Assembly: GCA_003647755.1 (NCBI GenBank)
Contig: QMNL01000051.1
Coordinates: 1-8,626 of the forward strand
Direction of reading: 5' to 3'
From: Candidatus Coatesiibacteriota bacterium
GTDB taxonomy: Bacteria > B130-G9
DNA: 8,626 nt
Shown here in pieces: positions 1 through 6,255 of the stretch. The notes beneath the pieces were generated by a model. The model was not told the DNA's origin. It saw only the letters and a program-made list of their open reading frames with translations, and did not search any database. Within the stretch, counting starts at the first letter, position 1, and each line of letters opens with the position of its first letter. The translations under genes were made by a program, and so were the position numbers.

Positions 1-2
1 GT

Positions 3-119
3 TCAGACCGGCTGGCCAAGAGGCGGGCGATTGTCGCCGCATCGCTCATATCTTTCTTCGCGATCGGCTGGTTGATAGATATCGGGATGAGCGTAGCCAC
101 ACTTAAGAACACTTTCTGA
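3..119 (+). CDS. Possible C-terminal end of a membrane protein (partial, runs off left edge)
   Basis: Frame 3 of the plus strand is open from the window edge to a TGA at 117-119, giving 38 codons. The peptide has a basic stretch (LAKRR) followed by about 26 mostly hydrophobic residues (AIVAASLISFFAIGWLIDIG and onward) and a short polar tail ending KNTF. This is what a last transmembrane helix with positive residues on the cytoplasmic side looks like, and third codon positions are mostly G or C. It would converge tail to tail with the ligase-like gene that ends at 170, leaving 50 bp between them, in which I see no convincing terminator hairpin. I do not recognise the family. A 38-codon open frame can occur by chance, and a competing minus-strand start exists at position 49, so this is a tentative call. 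Confidence 0.4.
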   Translation, partial: SDRLAKRRAIVAASLISFFAIGWLIDIGMSVATLKNTF

Positions 120-169
120 GCTTAGGTCAGGCCGATAGTTCGAGAGATGACAGGACCAAGACACGCGTC

Positions 170-2521
170 TCAATCCCTGGCCTCATCTGCCTGCTCTGCG
201 GACAACAATTGACGGGCCTGGGCATTGCCTGGGTCTATGTTGAGCGCATGGCGCAGCATCTGTTTGGCTTTTGCGGTCTCGCCCAGGAAGGCCAAAATCT
301 GGCCATAAAGAGCGAGCGCCTTCGAGTGAAACTCGGCGTCGGCAAGGAAATCGAACGACTGCTCAACGCCGTGTTCATCCACGACGAGCGAATAGACCCG
401 AACGCGGGAGTCCATAACCCTCCTGAACTGGAGCTCCACTCGTGCCCCGTCCGATCGGGTGCGAGTAACTAGACCATCGGACTGCGAAAGGACCCGAACT
501 GCGGGTGGAGATGGCTCGAGCCGAGCTCTGCCCGGCGTTTTGCTCTTCCAGACAGGCCACAGGTCCCGGTCCCGTGCGACAAGATGGAAGGACTTCTCGC
601 CGGCGGATAACACGCTCAAGATCGTCTCTGCTGTTATCGAGGCCCTGAGTTGTTTGTCGAGAAAAAGTAACCTGCTTTCGGCGATCTTCTCTACGGCGTG
701 CCGCGCCTCTAGCGCCCTTCCCTGAGCCAGCTTGGCGGCCGCGATGTAGTAAAGCGCCTTCTCCCGCGACCATCGGCGGCCAAGAGCGAACGTGTATTGC
801 TCAATAGCAGAATCGTAGTCCCCACGGGAGGCGAGCAGGTTGCCCAGGGCGATGCGTCCCCTCATAAAGGCGGGATCGACATCAAGCGCCTTCCTCATAA
901 ACTTCTCCGCCCTTTCAAGCTTGTTCTGCCGCCAGTTCACGAGGCCGATATCCAGCATAGCGTCCCGAAAGTAGGGCCAGAGAGCGAGCGCCCGTTCGTT
1001 GAGCTTCCGGCAGGCATCCAGCTCGCCCTTTTGCATCATCACCCTTGCCAACAGCTGGCACGTGTTCGGCGATTCGGGCCACAGCCGCAGCGATTGGCGG
1101 AAGCTCTCTTCAGCGCGGGCAAGACCGCCTGCCCGTTTGAACGATGATCCGGCCCGCGCCTCAGCTGAGGCCGCGATCCTCTTTGCGTCAATGAAAGATG
1201 TCGCGCCTAAAAACGCGGCAGCGAGCAGAAAGAGAGCCGCAGTCGCAGCCTGTCTGCGGCGAGAGGTTGGCTCAAACGGGGCGTCGGGCCTCGCTGGCGC
1301 CGAGAGAACGCCCGCTAACACCCAAAAGTAAAAGGCCGAGGCGGGACTCTCCAGATTGAAGCTGAAGGCGGTGTGGACAAGTGTTCCGACGACCGCGACC
1401 ACTGCCCCAGCTCTCAAAATCCGATCCTTACCAGCCGCACGATTGACGGATGCAAACGACATCCGAAGGGCCGCGGCGGCCAGGAATATGATCGCGATGA
1501 GCCCGAGGGGGCCCGCCTCTGCCGCCGCGAGGAGATAGCTGTTATGAGGACTTTTGACAAACCTCCTCTCCGTAAAGAGCGACCGCTCTTCGGCAGAACG
1601 ATAACGCGGGTAGTAGGCGGCGAAGTTGTTGGAGCCAACGCCTCGGACCGGTTCGGAGGCAATCATCTCGAGCGTGCTCTTCCATGCGAGCTTTCTGAAC
1701 TTCGTCCCTGTGTCGCTTGGCCCGAAGGAAGAACGTAGCCGATCGCCTAAGAAGCCGGCCTGGACGGAGAAAGCAACCGAAAGGGCAAAGATCGCTCCCA
1801 GCGCTAGAAGTCGTTTTACGGAGGCTGCCCTCAATAGTCGCCGGACTCGCCGAACAGACAGCAGAAGAGCTGTCGCTACCGCCAGGGCAAGCCACGCGCC
1901 TCGGCAGTCTGAGATGAGAAGGTAGCTAGAGATGAGGGCAGTGGCTGCGCCGGCAAACAGGGTCTTGGTTTTGCCAGAGACCGACAGGAATAGCGCAACG
2001 GCGATCGGCAGGATAAGAATGCCCCATTGCCCAGCGTAATTGCCGTGCCCCAGCAGCGAGGCGGTAAACAGCGGGCTTGACTGGGCCTTCGCAGAAACCG
2101 CAGCCAAGGTGCCGAGCGACAGGAGAATCCCCGGGGCGAGCGCCACCATAAAGAGCTTCCGAGGCTCCCGCGACAGCTTACCCTGCGAGACAGTCCGGTA
2201 TATGACCCATAGTGCGAGAAGATGGGCGGGAGACCGCAGTCCAGTCCACGTTCCGAAAGACCTAGTGGAGGCGAGGCCAAACGCAAGCAGAAGCATGAGG
2301 GCAGGAAAGTCGAGCGGAGCGGTTGTGAGCGGTGCAGAGCGTTTTTCTCTGTCCAAAGCGGACAGGACGAGAAGGGCCGCGGCGGCCAGCTCTATGGCCA
2401 GCCATTTGGGCACAATGAACGGCTGTGCGGCCTGAGTCGCCATCAAAATTGGCATGACAAGGAGGCAGCCCAGAACTGTCAGGTCTTGGGCGAGAGCAGT
2501 TACAGGTCTGGCTCGGCTCAT
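170..2521 (-). CDS. O-antigen ligase/polymerase-like (Wzy_C) membrane protein with C-terminal TPR region
   Basis: This is a 783-residue protein if it starts at the ATG at 2521. A TTG at 2560 in the same frame would add 13 residues, but the ATG has a GGAG seven bases upstream and is preferred. Residues about 15-445 hold roughly 12 hydrophobic segments. The Wzy_C signature is visible: SDCRGAW near residues 204-210, GVGSNNF near 294-300, then a periplasmic-type loop leading to SPHNSYLL near 324-331 and a long hydrophobic helix. Proteins of this family join or polymerise lipid-linked glycans at the periplasmic face of the inner membrane (LPS O-antigen ligase WaaL, polymerase Wzy); some members instead glycosylate proteins. 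Residues about 467-590 form several TPR-like repeats (for example AEKFMRKALDVDP), a beta-rich stretch follows at about 642-727, and a final TPR ends the protein. The exact substrate cannot be told. It lies 66 bp after dnaE and may be cotranscribed with it. Confidence 0.85.
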   Translation of the reverse strand: MSRARPVTALAQDLTVLGCLLVMPILMATQAAQPFIVPKWLAIELAAAALLVLSALDREKRSAPLTTAPLDFPALMLLLAFGLASTRSFGTWTGLRSPAHLLALWVIYRTVSQGKLSREPRKLFMVALAPGILLSLGTLAAVSAKAQSSPLFTASLLGHGNYAGQWGILILPIAVALFLSVSGKTKTLFAGAATALISSYLLISDCRGAWLALAVATALLLSVRRVRRLLRAASVKRLLALGAIFALSVAFSVQAGFLGDRLRSSFGPSDTGTKFRKLAWKSTLEMIASEPVRGVGSNNFAAYYPRYRSAEERSLFTERRFVKSPHNSYLLAAAEAGPLGLIAIIFLAAAALRMSFASVNRAAGKDRILRAGAVVAVVGTLVHTAFSFNLESPASAFYFWVLAGVLSAPARPDAPFEPTSRRRQAATAALFLLAAAFLGATSFIDAKRIAASAEARAGSSFKRAGGLARAEESFRQSLRLWPESPNTCQLLARVMMQKGELDACRKLNERALALWPYFRDAMLDIGLVNWRQNKLERAEKFMRKALDVDPAFMRGRIALGNLLASRGDYDSAIEQYTFALGRRWSREKALYYIAAAKLAQGRALEARHAVEKIAESRLLFLDKQLRASITAETILSVLSAGEKSFHLVARDRDLWPVWKSKTPGRARLEPSPPAVRVLSQSDGLVTRTRSDGARVELQFRRVMDSRVRVYSLVVDEHGVEQSFDFLADAEFHSKALALYGQILAFLGETAKAKQMLRHALNIDPGNAQARQLLSAEQADEARD

Positions 2522-2528
2522 GACGGCG

Positions 2529-2532
2529 CTCC
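2529..2532 (-). promoter_or_regulatory. Shine-Dalgarno GGAG for the Wzy_C/TPR gene
   Basis: On the minus strand GGAG stands seven bases before the ATG at 2521. No comparable element was seen before the upstream in-frame TTG at 2560, so this site favours the shorter protein. The element lies inside the 13-codon extension that the TTG start would require. Confidence 0.55.
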
Positions 2533-2587
2533 AAGCAGATGGGCGGCCCGCGAGGTGCAATGCTGGGCTGGGAATGCTGCCTCGGTG

Positions 2588-5500
2588 CTATATCTCGATA
2601 GTGTCAATGACCGGGCCAATACCTTTGAGCCGCTCGAGGAACCCCTCGGATGGGGACACACGATACTCCTCGCCAGCCTGGATGATGACTGAATCGATCC
2701 CGTTGCTCTCGAGCTGCTCCAGATGAATGAACAGGGTGCACTGGCCTGGGTAGCTCCTGACGACATCCCGCAAAAGCCTCAGCTGCTCTTGATTGACGAG
2801 CCGCGATGCGAGCCTGACTCTTATCTCTTTGAGGAACTGTTCTCGAAGCATATCCAGCGGGAATATCTCGTCAGCGAATATCTCGACCGTGTCGCCCTGA
2901 TCGTTCTCAGAGGTCCCAACCTTGACTGTCCCGGTTATGGACAGCGGGACCGATTCGCTTAAGCGCCCCGCTATCTGCCTGTAAAGGGCGGGGAAAATCA
3001 CGACCCGGAACAGGCCAGTGAGGTCCTCAACGAGCACGATGGCCATTCTCTCCTTGTTCCTCGTCGTCTTGATCGCTTTCTCGATGACCACGCCCGCAAG
3101 TCGAACACGTTCGCCCGGCTTGATCGTGCCGGCGTTTTCGATGATCTCTGCTATCGGCCGGACAGTGAACTTTTTGAGGAGCGAGGCATACTTCTCGAGG
3201 GGGTGGCCAGAGAGATACGCCTCCAGAACCTGATGCTCCTTGGCGAGAAGCTCGTCAATATCCCAATCCGGGACATCGGGCGCAGATATCTCCGATGCGT
3301 CCTTAGTTCCGGCCTGCATGCCGCCAAAGAGCGTCTGCTGCCCGCTTTCTTGCTCCTCGCGGGACGCAGCGGTAAGGTTGAGTGCGGCGTCAATCATCTC
3401 TGTGTGCTGTGCTCTCGATAGCCCGAAACAGTCGAAGGCTCCGGCCTGAATGAGCCTCTCAAGCACGTTCCGCTTGGCTACCCCTTGAGGCGCTCTCTTG
3501 CAGAAATCGACCATTGACTTGAACGGGCCGGCCTCATCACGGGCGGCGATGATCTCTGACACGATTCCCTGGCCGATCCCCTTGATGGCGGACAGGCCAA
3601 ATAGGATCGAGCCCTCGAGAACCGAGAAGTCGGCCTTGCTTCTGTTGATGTCCGGAGGCAGAAGCCGTATGCCCAGCCCCCGGCACTCGGCCAGTTTTGA
3701 TCGCAAAGAAGCGTAGTCGCCGCGGTTGATGCTCAGTATGGCCGCGACGAACTCAGGGAGATAGTGCGCCTTTAGGTATGCGCACTGATAAGCGAGGTAG
3801 GCGTAGGCCGTCGAGTGGGACTTGTTGAAGCCATACTCGGCGAAGCCGGCCAACAGGTCGAACAGCTTGTTGGCGCGACGCTCGTTCGTCCCGCGCTCCA
3901 CGGCGCCGGAGACGAACTTCTTGCGCATCGACTCCATCTCCTTCATCTTCTTCTTGCCCATCGCCCTGCGGAGCACGTCTGCCTGACCATAGGTGAATCC
4001 AGCGATCACGTTGGAGATGAGCATGGCCTGCTCCTGATAGACAACCACGCCGTTCGTCTCAGCCAAAACGTCCTTCAGCTGGTCAAATCCAAGGTAGTCG
4101 ATCTTCTGCCGGCGATGTTTGCGCTTTGCGTAATCCTCGACCATCCCGGACTTCATCGGGCCGGGCCGATGAAGAGCGTTGCAGGCGACGAGGTCCTCGA
4201 AGCAGTCGGGCTTTATTTCCTTCAGAAGGCTCCTCATGCTGGTGCTCTCGAACTGGAACACGCCCATAGTGTCAGCCGATGCGAAGAGGGCGAGCGTATC
4301 CTTGTCGTCGAGCGGAATCTGAGAGATGTTGACCTTGATGCCGCGGCTCTCCTCGATCAGGGCGACACACCTTGCGATCATGGTCAATGTCTTCAGGCCC
4401 AAGAGGTCCATCTTCAGAAGGCCAAGCTCCCCGATCGATTCCATGTGGAACTGCGTCATTATTTCGTTCTTGTCGGATGCCTTATACAGCGGGATGATCT
4501 CGGAGAGCGGCTTGGGCGAGATGACCACGCCGCACGCGTGTTTCCCAACGTGCCTCGTCAGACCATCCAGCCTCCGCCCCATATCCACTAGCTGGGCTAC
4601 CTGCGCATCCTCCCTCATCGAGGCCTGAAGGCCCGGCACCAGCTCGATGGCGTCGTCCAACTTCATGCCCGGCGGGATGAGTGACTTGACAAGGGTTGCC
4701 TTCTGAGACGGAATCGACAGCACCCGCGCCATGTCCAGAATCACCGAATCGGTCTTGAACTTGTGGAAAACGATGATCTGTGCCACATTTTGCTCGCCAT
4801 ACTTGTCTCGAAGGTACGAGAAGACCTCCTCCCGACGCTCCTGACAGAGATCGATGTCTATATCGGGCATTCCGATCCTCTCCGGGTTCAGGAAGCGCTC
4901 GAACAGAAGGCCATACTTGATCGGGTCGATATCAGTGATGCCGAGACAATAACAGACCAGGCTGCCAACCGCGGAGCCTCGGCCGGGCCCGACCGAGATG
5001 CCTCGCTCGCGGGCGAAGCGAATGAAATCCCAGACGATCAGAAAATAGCCGGCAAACTTGGTCTCGCGTATCACGCCCATCTCCATCTCAAGACGCTGGC
5101 GATACGTTCTGGCGAGCTGCCCGAACTCATCCGCGCTCATCCGCTGCCTCTGCGCAGCCAATCTTCTGTCCAGCCCATCGTTCACCAAGTGCGCTAGATA
5201 TCTGTCGAGGTCGTAGCCATCGGGGACCTTGAACTCCGGCGTGAGATAGCGGCCCATTGCCGGCTCCAGGATGTTGTCCGCACACATCTCGGCCACCCTC
5301 ACCGTGTTTTCACAAGCATCGGGGAAGTCCGAGAACTCGCTGAACATCTGCGCCGGTGACTTGAAGTAGAACTCCTCCGTCGGGAACTTGAGCCGGTCGT
5401 CGTCAGCGACCTTCTTCTTCTGCTGCAACGCCAGCAACGCATCGTGAGCCCTCGCATCCCTCTTCTCAACGTAGTGGCAGTCGTTCGTCGCAACCAGCGG

Positions 5501-6103
5501 GATGTTCATCTCCCTTGCCAGCGCTACCTGCCGGCCCACCAGCTCCCTCTGAACTGGGCAGTTACTCATTATCTCGATGAAGAAGTTGCCCGGGCCAAAA
5601 AGTTCCTGATAAAAGGCCGCGGCCGCCCTCGCCTTGCCGTGCTCGCCGCGCTTGAGAAACCGATTCACCTCGCCCTTGGCGCAAGCGGCAAGCCCGATCA
5701 GCCCCGACGAATGCGCCTCCAAAAGCCTCTTATCGATCCTGGGTTTGTAGAAGAAGCCGTTGATGTATGCCTCGGATGAGAGCTTGGCAAGGTTCAAATA
5801 ACCCTCGAAGTTCTTGGCCAAAAGCACGAGGTGCGAGGTCTCGGTCTGCTTGTCCTGCTGGCTGTCCCGGTCCGTCATCCCGCGAGGCGCAACGTAAACC
5901 TCACAGCCGATTATCGGCTTTATGCCAGCGGCGGTGCACGCCTGGTAGAACTCGATCGCCCCGAAGAGGTTGCCGTGGTCCGTTATCGCGATTGCGGGCA
6001 TCCCCCACTCTACCGCCTTGCCTACGAGCCTGTTGATGGAGCACATCCCATCGAGGACGCTGTAGTCCGTATGAACATGAAGATGAACGAATTGTCTATT
6101 CAA
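2588..6103 (-). CDS. dnaE: DNA polymerase III alpha subunit (replicative polymerase, DnaE type)
   Basis: This is the catalytic subunit of the chromosomal replicase, 1171 residues, close to the 1160 of E. coli DnaE, so full length. An N-terminal PHP domain (about 5-280) opens with HLHVHTDYSVLDG and keeps TDHGN, GCEVYV, SHLVLLA, the Cys of LAAC and TNDCHY, so its metal site looks complete. The polymerase core has GPGRGSAVGS (372-381), the catalytic pair in MPDIDID (D414, D416) and the third aspartate in LLKMDLLGL (D566), then NALHRPGPMKSGM and YGFNKSHSTAYAYL. Helix-hairpin-helix segments lie near 841-899, a clamp-binding-type QQTLF at 922-926, and an OB fold near 1000-1082. It starts with TTG: a TAG lies five codons upstream in frame and no ATG or GTG intervenes. 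AGGGGA is eight bases before the start. The stretch after the catalytic pair (446-460) is unusually divergent. Confidence 0.97.
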   Translation of the reverse strand: MNRQFVHLHVHTDYSVLDGMCSINRLVGKAVEWGMPAIAITDHGNLFGAIEFYQACTAAGIKPIIGCEVYVAPRGMTDRDSQQDKQTETSHLVLLAKNFEGYLNLAKLSSEAYINGFFYKPRIDKRLLEAHSSGLIGLAACAKGEVNRFLKRGEHGKARAAAAFYQELFGPGNFFIEIMSNCPVQRELVGRQVALAREMNIPLVATNDCHYVEKRDARAHDALLALQQKKKVADDDRLKFPTEEFYFKSPAQMFSEFSDFPDACENTVRVAEMCADNILEPAMGRYLTPEFKVPDGYDLDRYLAHLVNDGLDRRLAAQRQRMSADEFGQLARTYRQRLEMEMGVIRETKFAGYFLIVWDFIRFARERGISVGPGRGSAVGSLVCYCLGITDIDPIKYGLLFERFLNPERIGMPDIDIDLCQERREEVFSYLRDKYGEQNVAQIIVFHKFKTDSVILDMARVLSIPSQKATLVKSLIPPGMKLDDAIELVPGLQASMREDAQVAQLVDMGRRLDGLTRHVGKHACGVVISPKPLSEIIPLYKASDKNEIMTQFHMESIGELGLLKMDLLGLKTLTMIARCVALIEESRGIKVNISQIPLDDKDTLALFASADTMGVFQFESTSMRSLLKEIKPDCFEDLVACNALHRPGPMKSGMVEDYAKRKHRRQKIDYLGFDQLKDVLAETNGVVVYQEQAMLISNVIAGFTYGQADVLRRAMGKKKMKEMESMRKKFVSGAVERGTNERRANKLFDLLAGFAEYGFNKSHSTAYAYLAYQCAYLKAHYLPEFVAAILSINRGDYASLRSKLAECRGLGIRLLPPDINRSKADFSVLEGSILFGLSAIKGIGQGIVSEIIAARDEAGPFKSMVDFCKRAPQGVAKRNVLERLIQAGAFDCFGLSRAQHTEMIDAALNLTAASREEQESGQQTLFGGMQAGTKDASEISAPDVPDWDIDELLAKEHQVLEAYLSGHPLEKYASLLKKFTVRPIAEIIENAGTIKPGERVRLAGVVIEKAIKTTRNKERMAIVLVEDLTGLFRVVIFPALYRQIAGRLSESVPLSITGTVKVGTSENDQGDTVEIFADEIFPLDMLREQFLKEIRVRLASRLVNQEQLRLLRDVVRSYPGQCTLFIHLEQLESNGIDSVIIQAGEEYRVSPSEGFLERLKGIGPVIDTIEI
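3326..3340 (-). other. Sliding-clamp-binding motif QQTLF in DnaE
   Basis: Residues 922-926 of DnaE read QQTLF, which fits the known bacterial clamp-binding pentapeptide (QxxLF type) that tethers the polymerase to the beta clamp. The position, between the helix-hairpin-helix region and the OB fold, matches the internal clamp motif of E. coli DnaE (QADMF at about 920-924). The residues are seen directly; the function follows from the family. Confidence 0.75.
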
Positions 6104-6111
6104 TCCTTGAT

Positions 6112-6117
6112 TCCCCT
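6112..6117 (-). promoter_or_regulatory. Shine-Dalgarno-like AGGGGA before the dnaE TTG start
   Basis: AGGGGA on the minus strand ends eight bases before the TTG at 6103, a normal spacing for ribosome binding. An in-frame TAG overlaps its upstream side, so translation of dnaE cannot begin farther upstream. An AAGGA directly abutting the TTG is too close to serve. Confidence 0.45.
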
Positions 6118-6136
6118 AACACTATCAGTCAAAAGC

Positions 6137-6163
6137 AATATAAGAGGGCAACATCTCCGCCAA
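6137..6163 (-). promoter_or_regulatory. Weak sigma70-like promoter candidate for dnaE
   Basis: On the minus strand TTGGCG (6158-6163) is followed after 15 bases by TATATT (6137-6142), about 33 bases upstream of the dnaE start. The -10-like box matches TATAAT at five of six positions, but the -35-like box matches only four of six and the spacing is shorter than the usual 17. It is reported because it is the most promoter-like pair in the only sizeable gap; dnaE may equally be read through from the upstream genes. Confidence 0.22.
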
Positions 6164-6195
6164 GAGCCTATGCAGGCACAAACGCCAACTCATCG

Positions 6196-6255
6196 ACCGT
6201 CAACCCCGAACTGCTGGAGCACACGAGACCACTTCAGCCGTCACCTGTTGACGGT
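6196..6255. repeat. 9-bp perfect inverted repeat across the end of the radical SAM gene
   Basis: ACCGTCAAC at 6196-6204 is the exact reverse complement of GTTGACGGT at 6247-6255, with 42 bases between the arms. The right arm lies within the last codons of the radical SAM gene, whose TGA is at 6241-6243. A shorter competing hairpin, CCGTCA (6238-6243) and TGACGG (6249-6254) with a 5-base loop, shares the right arm, so the two structures are mutually exclusive. Neither is followed by a T run, so neither is a classic intrinsic terminator. The repeat is certain; a role as a transcript-end or processing structure is only a guess. Confidence 0.45.

Larger units (their letters stand above)
6104..6240. 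other. Intergenic region between the radical SAM gene and dnaE
   Basis: This 137-bp gap is the only sizeable non-coding stretch between confident genes. It holds the left arm of the inverted repeat, a weak promoter-like pair and the dnaE Shine-Dalgarno-like element. The longest minus-strand reading frame that could start here on a GTG is about 18 codons and shows nothing protein-like. No tRNA, recognised riboswitch or T-run terminator was seen. The gap is the likely boundary between the WbqC/radical SAM unit and the dnaE unit. Confidence 0.5.

Noticed and set aside
1..49. Minus-strand start MSDAATIARLLASRSE running off the left edge
   Set aside because: Only 16 codons are visible, with a weak purine-rich stretch upstream. 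The overlapping plus-strand frame is longer and has a clear hydrophobic helix, so I prefer that, but the minus-strand option is not excluded.
120..169. Search for a bidirectional terminator between the left-edge frame and the ligase-like gene
   Set aside because: Only a 4-bp stem (CTGA/TCAG) was found and there is no T run; not enough to call a terminator.
1465..2389. Exact 19-bp direct repeat (1465-1483 and 2371-2389)
   Set aside because: Both copies are in the same frame of one gene and encode Leu-Ala-Ala-Ala-Ala-Leu in membrane helices; a GC-rich codon bias in Ala-rich helices explains it without a mobile or regulatory element.
3815..4591. 258-codon open frame on the plus strand
   Set aside because: It lies entirely opposite the polymerase core of dnaE, whose motifs are unmistakable on the other strand; its product shows no recognisable domain and looks like an antisense shadow.
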